Shown here: positions 44,313 to 53,386 of the stretch, piece after piece
How the letters are laid out: every line of letters starts with the position of its first letter
How positions within the stretch are numbered: the first letter of the stretch is position 1
DNA from: Aequorivita viscosa
GTDB taxonomy: Bacteria > Bacteroidota > Bacteroidia > Flavobacteriales > Flavobacteriaceae
Direction of reading: 5' to 3'
Length of the DNA stretch: 56,427 bases
Assembly: GCF_900106795.1 (NCBI RefSeq)
Contig: NZ_FNNS01000024.1
Coordinates: 4,096-60,522 of the forward strand
Translations under genes and position numbers: made by a program
The notes under the pieces: model-generated
The model's input: the letters and a program-made list of their open reading frames with translations, nothing else
Databases searched by the model: none
Told to the model about the DNA's origin: nothing

Positions 44313-44472
44313 TTAAAACGGTATTAGGCAATAATACTCTATAGGTATCTGCCATTTGTGTAATTTAAGTACGTACAACAAGGATTTAAAATTATACCAT
44401 TTCATCAGAATACCTAGATTCCCTTTCCGACGAAAAAATGGTTATATGTTTTCTAGCTTATAAATGATCTTT

Positions 44473-44617
44473 TTAATTTTCAAAATCAATTAAGTCCTCA
44501 GGATGTATTTTCAATCCATTAGCGATCTTCAAAAAAGGTTTTAAAGTAATATTTTTCTGTCCAAGTTCAATCTTATTAATATCACTTGAATCAATTGATG
44601 CGTGAAACTCGACTTCG
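44473..44617 (-). pseudogene. XRE regulator remnant
   Basis: On the minus strand the frame reads FHASIDSSDINKIELGQKN, then KIANGLKIHPEDLIDFEN and a stop (44473-44475). This is the last two-thirds of an XRE helix-turn-helix protein. A TAA stands directly before the fragment, so the N terminus is lost. Confidence 0.65.
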
Positions 44618-44678
44618 TATTAAAAGAAAAAAAACGGCTTAGAGGTGGAGAAATCAATTTCAGAAATCTACAAAGCAT

Positions 44679-44942
44679 TTAATTGTCCTTTTTCTTTTTA
44701 GAATTTTTATTTATAAAATTTTCTAAATCCTCAAAAGACAACCCTAATGTTGCAAGATTCGTTTTAATGTGGAATGGGGGAATGTCTTTATCTTTTTCTC
44801 TTACCACAATTCTTCTGGTCAAACCAGGTTTTTTCCAAAAAAAATGCGAACCTTTTGGATCGCCGTGACGGTAACAACCGTGATGCTCTAGAAATTTGAG
44901 AAATAATTTCATTTTTATGGGTCTAAAATCACCCATAATCAT
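44679..44942 (-). CDS. hicA: HicA toxin
   Basis: The 87-residue protein has the HicA pattern: PIKMKLFLKFLEHHGCYRHG, then the KGSHFFW motif with the catalytic histidine and RIVVREKDKDIPPFHIKTNL. A lysine tail (NSKKKKDN) ends it. It follows hicB with a 4-base ATGA overlap, so the antitoxin is made first, the reverse of the pair at 34.2 kb. It is likely an mRNA interferase. Confidence 0.85.
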   Translation of the reverse strand: MIMGDFRPIKMKLFLKFLEHHGCYRHGDPKGSHFFWKKPGLTRRIVVREKDKDIPPFHIKTNLATLGLSFEDLENFINKNSKKKKDN

Positions 44943-45328
44943 GCAGTTTCTAGAAGCTCTCTTTTAACGGTGCCTTCGTCAAAATCCCTTAGTCGTCCAT
45001 TTTCATCAACATATGCTTTAGAGAAATTTTTATTATGAAACTTCTGCTTTTTAAAGCCTAAAGAAATAAGATAATGTTCTCTTTCCTTTTGGTTCATTTC
45101 AAATAGATCTTCACAAAATACCTCCAATTCATTTCTCAATAATTCTAAGGCTTCATCCTCTGTCTTACCATAGCCAGAAATCTCCAATGAGGGACAATAA
45201 TGCAGAAAATACTCCCCTTGCATTCCTGTCAAAATATTTAAGGTAGCTCCAATCGATCCGTTTTTAATTCGAATCTCATCAATATCCGAAGCTTTTTTCG
45301 AATCAACTTCAAATGCCATTTTACTCAT
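44939..45328 (-). CDS. hicB: HicB-type antitoxin
   Basis: The 129-residue protein (from ATG 45328, or 45319) has a HicB-like domain: GEYFLHYCPSLEISGYGKTE and DEALELLRNELEVF (about 38-72), and no clear C-terminal helix-turn-helix. It is translationally coupled to hicA by the overlap at 44939-44942. A -7 box lies about 115 bases upstream. Confidence 0.8.
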   Translation of the reverse strand: MSKMAFEVDSKKASDIDEIRIKNGSIGATLNILTGMQGEYFLHYCPSLEISGYGKTEDEALELLRNELEVFCEDLFEMNQKEREHYLISLGFKKQKFHNKNFSKAYVDENGRLRDFDEGTVKRELLETA

Positions 45329-45441
45329 ATAAAAAGATTTTTATTGGAATATTATAAAATTAATTGTATTTAATAGGTTAATTATCAGACGAAATTTACC
45401 CAATAAAATTACATTGAACGGGCTTAATCTTGGATAGCCTA

Positions 45442-45449
45442 CAAATATA
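45442..45449 (-). promoter_or_regulatory. -7 box TATATTTG of hicBA
   Basis: On the minus strand TATATTTG is followed by TAGGCTATCC. It is the same box as in the repeat-family elements but without their GTATTCTCCCC leader, and lies about 115 bases before the hicB start. Confidence 0.45.
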
Positions 45450-45642
45450 ATGTTTTTTATCAATATCTATTCTTTCTAAAATCTCATTGAAAAATACAAC
45501 ATGTCATTTACATTATATTCATTATTTAAATTTTTTGTTGAAGTAGAGTATAATAGAACTAAGAATAAAATAATTAATCTGATTGCTTTTGAGGAAGGAA
45601 AACTTTTGGAGAGATATTGGATATTGACAGATTTGAAATAAT

Positions 45643-45885
45643 TTATTGTTGGATATTGATTTCAATATCCAACAATTCCTTAGGATGAACTCCAAGGCCA
45701 TTGGCTATATCACATAAAGTAATCACTTCTAAACTAATCTGTCCTTTTTCAATTTTACTTATCTGGCTGTGGTCAACATCACATAATTGTGCTAATTCTC
45801 TATAACTAAAACCCTTAGATTCCCGATATTTCTTTATGTTTTCACCTAGGATGCATAAAATAGTTTTTTTCTGATTTTCCTCCAT
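45643..45885 (-). CDS. XRE family transcriptional regulator
   Basis: The 80-residue protein is a single helix-turn-helix domain: LGENIKKYRESKGFSYRELA, QLCDVDHSQISKIEKGQISL and LCDIANGLGVHPKELLDI. Length and pattern are typical for small repressors. It is divergent from the next promoters, and a palindrome at 45932-45951 between them is a likely binding site. Targets may include itself. Confidence 0.88.
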   Translation of the reverse strand: MEENQKKTILCILGENIKKYRESKGFSYRELAQLCDVDHSQISKIEKGQISLEVITLCDIANGLGVHPKELLDIEINIQQ

Positions 45886-45931
45886 TAAAACTGTATTAAA
45901 GCAGGAATATCAAATAATTGGATTAAAAAAT

Positions 45932-45951
45932 TGTAGTGTTAAAACACTACA
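45932..45951. promoter_or_regulatory. operator-like palindrome
   Basis: TGTAGTGTT-AA-AACACTACA has 9-base-pair arms. It lies 47 bases upstream of the XRE start and just before the plus-strand promoters, a usual position for an XRE operator. Confidence 0.5.
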
Positions 45952-45966
45952 TAAGGAAACTTTTAT

Positions 45967-45993
45967 TATATTTGTCACAATAACATATATTTG
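45967..45993 (+). promoter_or_regulatory. tandem -7 boxes TATATTTG
   Basis: TATATTTG occurs at 45967-45974 and at 45986-45993. The second is followed by CGATTCTTCTAAGAGC, the likely start of the structured RNA. They may drive the RNA, the sigma factor gene or both. Confidence 0.5.
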
Positions 45994-45999
45994 CGATTC

Positions 46000-46170
46000 T
46001 TCTAAGAGCAAAATACTAGAAGCTTTCGCTTTGAATCTCGACTTGAAAACTGGTAATTTTTAGACAACGAGATGATAAGCAGATTGCTCACGACCCGGGC
46101 GTGGGCTCTCTTATCGTTGTCAGGTATACCAGTACCCCAAGTCGGTAAGTTGAGTTCCGCGCCTACTTTT
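46000..46170 (+). ncRNA. candidate structured RNA, possibly 6S-like
   Basis: The sequence folds into one long irregular hairpin: CGACTTG/CAAGTCG (46039-46045 with 46138-46144), CTGGTA/TACCAG (46050-46055 with 46127-46132), GACAACGA/TCGTTGTC (46063-46070 with 46114-46121), and the tip GCTCACG/CGTGGGC (46086-46092 with 46100-46106). It is GC-richer than its surroundings, has a promoter box at its start and ends at CCTACTTTTTTC. A rod-like RNA of about 170 bases suits a 6S-type RNA, which is known in flavobacteria. An upstream leader of the sigma gene is the alternative. Pairing is clear; identity is uncertain. Confidence 0.45.
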
Positions 46171-46291
46171 TTCTACAGGTTTTTAATGCCAGAGAGTATT
46201 GTGGTGTAGCTTGATTCAACTGCCTTGTTAAAAAAAACAAAACGGTGCAGATAGCGCTGGGAAAATTCATTCCCTTAAAAACCGCAATGCT

Positions 46292-46834
46292 ATGCCTTAT
46301 GGTAAATCACATATCAAGAAATTGACGGAATATAGATCGCTCTTTGATGCGCTCTATCCACCGCTGTGCCTATTTGCCAACAAATACCTCAACGATATGG
46401 ATACCTCCAAAGACGTCGTTCAAGAGGTGTTTATAAAAATATGGGAGAAGCAACCAATATTTACAAACCACAACACTACCAAAGCCTACTTTTACACCAC
46501 CGTCAAAAACCATTGCCTTAATTACCTAAAAAGTAAGCACTATAAAACTATAGACAAGGCTGCCACAATAGACTTGTCGATACTAAAGACCGAAGACTAT
46601 TTTTTTTCAGAAATAGTTACCGCAGAAACTTATGCCCAACTGTATAAAGCAATAGAAACACTACCAAAAAAATCTGCAAAAGTCATCACGCTTTCCCTAA
46701 ACAAGTATACCACCAATGAAATTGCCGAAGAACTCAATATCACCCCCAGCACGGTTAGAACCCAAAAAAGCCTGGCATATCAAAAACTTAAAGGTCTATT
46801 GACACCTTTAAAATATCTTCTTTCATTTTTATGA
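46292..46834 (+). CDS. ECF RNA polymerase sigma-70 factor, Bacteroidetes type
   Basis: The 180-residue protein has region 2 (FDALYPPLCLFANKYLNDMD, then SKDVVQEVFIKIWEK) and region 4 (LPKKSAKVITLSLNKYTTNE, then IAEELNITPSTVRTQKSLAYQKL). It is of the type paired with FecR anti-sigma factors to control SusC/SusD genes. FecR is 597 bases downstream, with a hairpin between them. Its target is probably the susCD promoter. The start at 46292 (MPYGKSH) is the only suitable ATG. Confidence 0.92.
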   Translation: MPYGKSHIKKLTEYRSLFDALYPPLCLFANKYLNDMDTSKDVVQEVFIKIWEKQPIFTNHNTTKAYFYTTVKNHCLNYLKSKHYKTIDKAATIDLSILKTEDYFFSEIVTAETYAQLYKAIETLPKKSAKVITLSLNKYTTNEIAEELNITPSTVRTQKSLAYQKLKGLLTPLKYLLSFL

Positions 46835-47430
46835 ATACTCAATGTATCGCCCAACCTTACATATTCAACTAATCAACAGTTTGTTACGTTTTTGAAAGGG
46901 ATGAAACGGATGAAGTTTATTTTCTTCGCACCCTTTAGGGATGGGGTAAACGAAGAAAATAAACTGATAAATCAGGTCAAACATTTAGTAATTAAATTCA
47001 ATAGCGTCCTAAACAATTTTATTAATCTCTGCAAAACACCTCATTTTATTATTATTTCTGGAGGTAAATGTTTAAATGGGTTAAAATTTTAAATCGAATC
47101 AAGGAGTGGCCTATCGAAAATTTATCGTAAAATTTGAAATGAGAGCAGCGTTAAAAATTTTAGGCTGTTTGAGCATTCAAAATTTTTATAGCTAACTAAA
47201 AATATTCAAGCGAGTTCCTAAAATTTAGCTGCCGAATGATAAATTTAGGTAAAGTTTCGTCAGCCTAGACTTTTTTGTTTCTTTTTTGGGCAATGCAAAA
47301 AAGAAAGAACTTCAATCAATTTTAGGATTTTGAATATTTTTGCAAAATTTTATTTAAGCCAGGGTTTTTTTCCAATTTAATTTTAGACACTTTCCCATTT
47401 CTGTTGTTATAGAGGTATAAAAGCATCTCA
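46835..47430. other. intergenic region with two hairpins
   Basis: Between the sigma and fecR genes lie a long hairpin with 15-base-pair arms (46914-46928 with 46951-46965, AGTTTATTTTCTTCG-type) and a second with 11-base-pair arms TTTCTTTTTTG/CAAAAAAGAAA (47278-47288 with 47296-47306). A 66-codon open frame at 46892 is mostly the first hairpin and is not thought to be a gene. The 597-base distance is long for a sigma-FecR pair. Confidence 0.5.
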
Positions 47431-48582
47431 ATGACAATCTACAACCGCATTTTTGCCTTAGCAAACAAATTAGCCAAAGCCCTTTTCAATAGTGAAGGAA
47501 CCGCCGCCTTAAAGGAAGCAGACTATTTGAGTAAGGAAACTACGCAACGTATTCAAAACAATCTATCCAAGCCGGTCGTAGAAGAGCAACTGGGAAAATT
47601 GAAAGAAATTGATGTTGAGAAGGACTGGGGCAAAGTGGCTACAAGGTTACAGAAACCAACCAAAACTCTAATACCTAGGTTATATAAGGCTGCCGCCATA
47701 GCCTTATTATTGTTTTCATTCTCATTTTTCACCTACAACCATCTTCAAAAATCTGAGCAAAAAACTTCTGTACAGTTCGTCATTGAACCAGGAACAGATA
47801 AGGCGTTGCTAATTCTAGAAGATGGCAAACAAGTAACACTAAACCCTGAAACTTCGTTCAAAAATAAAGTTGCCCAAAGTAAGGGAGATAGAATAGAATA
47901 TAAACCTGTGAACGCTCAGCTCCATACAGTTTTTAATTATTTGGTAGTGCCTAAAGGAGGGCAATACCAAATAAAGCTTGCAGATGGTACTGAAATATGG
48001 TTAAATGCAGATACCAAAATAAAATATCCCGTCGCCTTTCAAAGAGGGGAGACCCGTACAGTAGAACTGCTATATGGCGAAGCTTATTTGCTTGTTTCCC
48101 CAAGCTCTAAACACCAAGGAGATACATTTAAGATTCTTGCGAAAGGACAAGAGGTAAATGTAATCGGCACTACATTCAATTTAAAAGCCTATAACGATGA
48201 AGAAAAAATATACACCACTTTGGTCGAAGGCAAGGTCCATATAGCTACTGAAGATAAATTTGCAGAATTACACCCAGGAGAACAATCTGTTTGGAACCAT
48301 AACACAAACCAACTATCAAAGTCTTTGGTAGAGGTAAGTCATGCAACTGCATGGGTTAGGGGATATTTCTACTTCGAGAACAAGCCGTTAAAAGAGATTA
48401 TGCAAGTCCTTTCCAGATGGTACGATGTACAGATTTCCTTCGATTTACCCGAACTACAGAAAGTAAAATTCAGCGGGTTGCTAAGCAAAAAACAAACAAT
48501 TGAAGAAATATTGAACGGAATACAAAACACTAACAGTATAAATGCCTATGAGATAAAAAACAAATCCATTACAATCAAATAA
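47431..48582 (+). CDS. FecR-type anti-sigma factor
   Basis: The 383-residue protein has a cytoplasmic N-terminal part that binds the sigma factor, a membrane helix near residues 86-108 (AAAIALLLFSFSFFTYNHL), a FecR domain (about 165-270: LPKGGQYQIKLADGTEIWLN-like, VELLYGEAYLLV, VIGTTFNLKAYN) and a C-terminal STN-like domain (YFENKPLKEIMQVLSRWYDV). It holds the ECF sigma factor inactive until the SusC receptor signals that substrate is bound. SusC follows after 88 bases. Confidence 0.93.
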   Translation: MTIYNRIFALANKLAKALFNSEGTAALKEADYLSKETTQRIQNNLSKPVVEEQLGKLKEIDVEKDWGKVATRLQKPTKTLIPRLYKAAAIALLLFSFSFFTYNHLQKSEQKTSVQFVIEPGTDKALLILEDGKQVTLNPETSFKNKVAQSKGDRIEYKPVNAQLHTVFNYLVVPKGGQYQIKLADGTEIWLNADTKIKYPVAFQRGETRTVELLYGEAYLLVSPSSKHQGDTFKILAKGQEVNVIGTTFNLKAYNDEEKIYTTLVEGKVHIATEDKFAELHPGEQSVWNHNTNQLSKSLVEVSHATAWVRGYFYFENKPLKEIMQVLSRWYDVQISFDLPELQKVKFSGLLSKKQTIEEILNGIQNTNSINAYEIKNKSITIK

Positions 48583-48670
48583 AAAAAGAAGGGAGAAGAG
48601 TCACTACCTGGAAAGTATAAACCTCAACTCCCTTTATAATTGGAATATTAACCAATCAATTCACAAATTT

Positions 48671-51600
48671 ATGAAAATTAAATTAATAAAGATGCTTGCA
48701 ATTCAAGCAAGCCACCTCCCGAAAATAATAGTGTGTACCATACTATTCTTTAGTTGTGCCACCGTTTTTGCCTTCGCATCAAATCCGCTGGTTTCTCAAA
48801 ACCCAAAAATTACGATTGATCAAGATAGGAAAGTTACTATCTATGAAGTTTTTGAAATAATAGGAAATCAGACAGATTGTACATTTATATACCAATCAGA
48901 TATTTTTAAAGGCTTGCCTAAAATAGAGCTTAAAAAAGGCATCATCAAGGTAAATGAGCTATTAGAGCATTGCCTTCCACTATCCAATTTTAATATTATC
49001 ACAACAAAAGAGAACTACATTACCATTACCCTCCGAATTAGCAAAGCCTTTCCACAAGGTAATATAAAGGGAGTCGTAACAGACTCTCTAGGTATTGGCA
49101 TGGCTGGTGTAAACATCCTCATAAAAAACAGCACCAAAGGCACACAGAGCGATTTGGATGGGCAGTACACTATAATCGCACATCCTTCCGATACATTGGT
49201 GTTTACTTATATGGGATTCAAATCTCAGGAAATAGCGGTGGAAAGCCAAACCATCATAAATGTGGTAATGCAACCCGATGCCACCGCCCTGGACCAAGTG
49301 GTAATCAACGCAGGCTATTATAAAGTATCCGATAAAGAGAAAACAGGAAGTATTGCTCGCATTACGGCTGTCGAAATAGAAAACCAACCCGTCTCCAACC
49401 CCCTTGCAGCTTTGCAAGGACGGATGGCAGGAGTTCAGGTCATCCAAAACTCTGGAGTTGCTGGGAGTGGCTTTGATGTAAAAATTAGAGGTAAAAATAG
49501 CATTGCAGCGGGTAATAATCCTCTTTATGTGATTGACGGCGTCCCCTTTATGTCTCAAAGTCTCAGTTCAAGAGACGTCTCAGGAGGTATCTTACCTGGC
49601 GGTAATTTTAGTCCCTTCAGCTTTTTAAACCCTTCCGATATTGAAAGTATTGAAGTGTTGAAAGATGCAGATGCTACTGCTATTTATGGGTCACGAGGCG
49701 CCAATGGAGTTGTACTAATAACTACCAAAAAAGATCGAATAGGTGCAACCAAATATGCAGTTACAGCAAAAAGCGGAATCGGACAAATTGCGAATACTCA
49801 AAAACTCCTAAATACGCAGCAATATTTGAAAATGAGAGCACAGGCTTTTAGTAATGATGGGATTAGCGAATATCCCTTTTACGAATATGATGTAAATGGC
49901 ACTTGGGATCCTAATCGATATACCGATTGGCAAAAAGAGCTTTTGGGAGGTACAGCATATTTCCAGGAATATCAGGCTTCCGTTTCAGGGGGTAATCGTG
50001 GCACTTCCTATTTTCTCAGTGGAGGCTTTCATAATGAATCCACCGTATTCCCTGAAGATGATCGTTACAAACGTATGAATGGATTGGCAAAAATAAGTCA
50101 TAGTTCCCCAAACGAAGGCTTTAAAGTATCACTCTCTACAGCGTACACCCATGAAAATAATAACCTCCCAGGTGCCGATTTAAGTTATCAAGCCCTTACA
50201 TTACCTCCCAATGCTCCTAACCTTTATAATGAAGACGGTACACTTAATTGGGAAGATGGAACTTTTAACAATCCAATGGCAGCGCTTGAAGGTGACCTTC
50301 TTTCCAAACGAAATAGTCTTTTGGCAAATGCCCTTGTGGAAGTCAAAATACTAAAAGGCCTTGCAGTAAAAGCTAATTTAGGATATCAAGATTCCAACCT
50401 AGCGGAGTACCGTACCAATCCACATACTAGATTCCCACCACAATATGGCTTTGATAGTCGTGCTTCTGCTATCTACACCAATGATGGTTCTCGAACTTCT
50501 TGGATTGTAGAACCGCAGTTGAGCTATGTTTATAAAATGCCTAAAAGTAAATTGGAAGTCTTGATGGGCTATTCCGCGCAAAACGAGAAAACGGATACTT
50601 TCTCACAATACGCAGAGGGATTTGCAAATAATAGCCAAATATTAAACCTGACCGCAGCCAATTTTATTCAGGTAACAAATGATACCGAACAGCTGTACAA
50701 ATATCAAGCAGTATTTGGAAGACTCAATTATAACTATGACGGCCGCTATATAATAAACCTAACTGGTCGTAGAGATGGGTCAAGCCGCTTTGGACCCAAC
50801 AACCGTTTTGCAAATTTCGGTGCGGTTGGGGCAGCTTGGACTTTTTCAGAAGAAGGAGGAGTTAAAAAAGCACTGCCATTCTTGAACTATGGTAAACTGA
50901 GGGGCAGTTTCGGCACAACAGGGAACGACCAAATTGGGGATTATCGTTATCTTAACTCTTATACCAGCACAGGCATTCCTTATAATGGTACCATTGGGCT
51001 ATATCCAACAGCTTTGTATAATCCCGATTTTGGTTGGGAAGAAAACCGTAAGGCAGAATTAGCGGTCGAACTAGGTCTTTTTAATAGTAGAATAAATACT
51101 ACCATAAACTACTATCGTAACAGATCTTCAAATCAGTTAGTAGAAGTCCCGTTACCAGGAACAACTGGCTTTTCGAGTATTCTTGCAAATTTGGATGCCC
51201 TTGTAGAAAATAGGGGGTGGGAATTTGAATTGAATTCCATAAACCTTGATACAGGTAAATGGACGTGGAATACTTCCTTTAATCTTACAATACCTAAAAA
51301 TGAACTCCTTGCTTTTCCAAACTTAGAGAGCAGTACCTATATAAACAGCTACGTCATTGGCGAACCAATAACCATAAATAAGGTGCTTCACTTTACAGGG
51401 GTTGACCCCGAAACAGGAGTTTATACATTTGAAGATTTTAACGGTGATGGAAAAATAAGTGTACCCGAAGATAGTCAAGCTATTGTTGATACTGCTCCAA
51501 AATTTTATGGCGGTATCTCAAACACTATAGCTTTTGGAAATTTGGAAATGCATGTCTTTTTCCAATACAGCAAACAGAATGCATTAAATATATATTCTTT

Positions 51601-51964
51601 GGGAGTCACTCCAGGAGTAATGGCAAATCAACCTGTTGAGGTATTAGATGCTTGGACGCAAGAAGGAGACCAATCCAATATACAAGCTTTTACCACAGGT
51701 TCTAATTTTGAGCGCTCAATGGCTGCCTATAACTTGGCGCAAAGCGATGCTGCTTTTAGTGATGCCTCCTATCTAAGACTCAAAAATATTTCTATTACCT
51801 ATAACCTTCGAAATATCATCACCAAATCTTCCAATGCCAAAATATTCATCCAAGGTCAAAACCTTTACACCTGGACTGCTTATAAAGGACAAGATCCAGA
51901 ACAAAACCAAGGCTTTATCCCCGCTTTACGGTGGATGAGTGCAGGTTTAACACTAACTTTTTAA
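48671..51964 (+). CDS. SusC/RagA family TonB-dependent outer membrane receptor
   Basis: The 1097-residue protein imports a large nutrient across the outer membrane. In order: signal peptide (IIVCTILFFSCATVFAFA), an STN signalling domain (about 45-115) that contacts FecR, a carboxypeptidase-regulatory-like domain (about 128-200, GNIKGVVTDSLGIGMAGVNI), the plug (LAALQGRMAGVQV, NPLYVIDGVPF and IESIEVLKDADATAIYGSRG) and the beta-barrel, ending in AGLTLTF with the usual terminal aromatic. The STN domain means it is a transducer regulated through the upstream FecR-sigma pair. SusD follows after 12 bases. Confidence 0.95.
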   Translation: MKIKLIKMLAIQASHLPKIIVCTILFFSCATVFAFASNPLVSQNPKITIDQDRKVTIYEVFEIIGNQTDCTFIYQSDIFKGLPKIELKKGIIKVNELLEHCLPLSNFNIITTKENYITITLRISKAFPQGNIKGVVTDSLGIGMAGVNILIKNSTKGTQSDLDGQYTIIAHPSDTLVFTYMGFKSQEIAVESQTIINVVMQPDATALDQVVINAGYYKVSDKEKTGSIARITAVEIENQPVSNPLAALQGRMAGVQVIQNSGVAGSGFDVKIRGKNSIAAGNNPLYVIDGVPFMSQSLSSRDVSGGILPGGNFSPFSFLNPSDIESIEVLKDADATAIYGSRGANGVVLITTKKDRIGATKYAVTAKSGIGQIANTQKLLNTQQYLKMRAQAFSNDGISEYPFYEYDVNGTWDPNRYTDWQKELLGGTAYFQEYQASVSGGNRGTSYFLSGGFHNESTVFPEDDRYKRMNGLAKISHSSPNEGFKVSLSTAYTHENNNLPGADLSYQALTLPPNAPNLYNEDGTLNWEDGTFNNPMAALEGDLLSKRNSLLANALVEVKILKGLAVKANLGYQDSNLAEYRTNPHTRFPPQYGFDSRASAIYTNDGSRTSWIVEPQLSYVYKMPKSKLEVLMGYSAQNEKTDTFSQYAEGFANNSQILNLTAANFIQVTNDTEQLYKYQAVFGRLNYNYDGRYIINLTGRRDGSSRFGPNNRFANFGAVGAAWTFSEEGGVKKALPFLNYGKLRGSFGTTGNDQIGDYRYLNSYTSTGIPYNGTIGLYPTALYNPDFGWEENRKAELAVELGLFNSRINTTINYYRNRSSNQLVEVPLPGTTGFSSILANLDALVENRGWEFELNSINLDTGKWTWNTSFNLTIPKNELLAFPNLESSTYINSYVIGEPITINKVLHFTGVDPETGVYTFEDFNGDGKISVPEDSQAIVDTAPKFYGGISNTIAFGNLEMHVFFQYSKQNALNIYSLGVTPGVMANQPVEVLDAWTQEGDQSNIQAFTTGSNFERSMAAYNLAQSDAAFSDASYLRLKNISITYNLRNIITKSSNAKIFIQGQNLYTWTAYKGQDPEQNQGFIPALRWMSAGLTLTF

Positions 51965-51976
51965 AATACAACAAAA

Positions 51977-53386
51977 ATGAAGTCACTTATAAAACGTAAC
52001 GAAAAACAACCCGCTTTCGGCATAGTCAGATACCTGATTTTGGCAGTTTTAATGCTCCAAATGAGTAGCTGTGAAAAATCCATTGAACCCGAATTCCCCG
52101 ATTATCTGCTGTCAGACGAAGCTATTTTTGAAAATGCTTCAACTGTAAATGCTGCTATGGCGAATATTTATGCCGGGCTTCGAGATAATAGTCCTGTATC
52201 TGGTAGTACGGATGGAATGAATGTAATTCTCGGTCTCTACGCAGACGAGCTTGACTACTATCGTGCAGACTCACCAATTGATTATGCATTCTATAACCAC
52301 GCTGTTTTACCAGACAATGGTGCTATAGCAAGCTTTTGGAACAATAGTTACGCCCTCATTTATAGTGTCAATGCTATTGTTGAAGGTTTGGAAACTTCCC
52401 CACTATCAGAATCGGAAAAAGAACATTTTCTTGGAGAAGCTTATTTTTTAAGAGCCTATTTACATTTTTACTTGACACAGCTTTTTGGGAGTATACCCTA
52501 TATAAAAACGACCGATCATTCAATAAATGCCACAGTGTCTCGAATGCCTTTGGAAACAGTATATAGCGATGTGGAACAAGACTTAATTACTGCAAGAAGT
52601 TTATTGCCAGAAATGGATAGTAGTGGAGAACGATTACGTGCTTCTCCTGGTGTTGCCACAGCAATGCTAGCAAGATTCTATATCCATACAAAACAATGGG
52701 ATAAGGCCTTTAGTGAAAGTGACAATTTAATAACAAGCGGTATGTATACTTGGCAACCTCATTTACAAGATGTATTCTTAAAAGAAAGTCCATCAACTAT
52801 ATGGCAATTAAAACCTGAATTTGCGGGGGCAGCAACCAAGGAAGGAGAGGTCTTTATATTCGATTTTGGACCTCCATATCTCTATGCCCTAACAGAAAAC
52901 TTTATGCAAGGCTTTGAAACAGGAGATCTTCGTAAGGATATCTGGGTTCACGGAATTACAGATGGTACAGAAACTTGGTTCCATCCCTATAAATACAAGC
53001 AAGGAATGTTTGGTGGTAATAGTTCAGAATACTCCATTCTTTTTCGACTAGCTGAACAATACTTAATAAGAGCCGAGGCGGCAATGCAATTGGGCAATCT
53101 GCAAGAGGCAAAAGAAGATATAAATATAATTCGACTCCGTGCAGGTCTATCACCTAACACTGCCAGTAGTTTAGAAGATTTAAGAAGTGAATTGATGCGC
53201 CAACGTAAATATGAACTATTTACCGAACAAGGAAATCGATGGTTTGATCTCAAGAGAATGGAAGTGGCATCACAAACTTTAGGTCCCATAAAAACTGGAT
53301 GGAAATCTACAGACGTGCTTTTCCCTTTACCCCAAAAAGAACTTTTACTCAATCCAAACTTGAACCCTCAAAACCTAGGATACTAA
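51977..53386 (+). CDS. SusD/RagB family nutrient-binding outer membrane lipoprotein
   Basis: SusD-type proteins form the lid over SusC. The 469-residue protein has a lipoprotein signal with cysteine in LQMSSC (near residue 33), the N-terminal helical part with ANIYAGLRDNSPV and EAYFLRAYLHFYLTQLFG (about 150-170), and the C-terminal ending RKYELFTEQGNRWFDLKRM and LFPLPQKELLLNPNL, which are hallmarks. The stop codon overlaps the ATG of the peptidase gene (TAATG), so the two are coupled. Confidence 0.95.
   Translation: MKSLIKRNEKQPAFGIVRYLILAVLMLQMSSCEKSIEPEFPDYLLSDEAIFENASTVNAAMANIYAGLRDNSPVSGSTDGMNVILGLYADELDYYRADSPIDYAFYNHAVLPDNGAIASFWNNSYALIYSVNAIVEGLETSPLSESEKEHFLGEAYFLRAYLHFYLTQLFGSIPYIKTTDHSINATVSRMPLETVYSDVEQDLITARSLLPEMDSSGERLRASPGVATAMLARFYIHTKQWDKAFSESDNLITSGMYTWQPHLQDVFLKESPSTIWQLKPEFAGAATKEGEVFIFDFGPPYLYALTENFMQGFETGDLRKDIWVHGITDGTETWFHPYKYKQGMFGGNSSEYSILFRLAEQYLIRAEAAMQLGNLQEAKEDINIIRLRAGLSPNTASSLEDLRSELMRQRKYELFTEQGNRWFDLKRMEVASQTLGPIKTGWKSTDVLFPLPQKELLLNPNLNPQNLGY

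Larger units (their letters stand above)
45886..46291. other. regulatory region with operator, two promoters and a candidate RNA
   Basis: This 406-base gap contains the operator-like palindrome (45932-45951), two plus-strand -7 boxes (45967-45993) and a strongly structured stretch (46000-46170) described separately. After the structured part comes an AT-rich leader to the sigma factor gene at 46292. Confidence 0.5.

Noticed and set aside
46892-47092. 66-codon plus-strand frame after the sigma gene
   Set aside because: Most of it is the 15-base-pair hairpin and AT-rich leader; composition is not protein-like.
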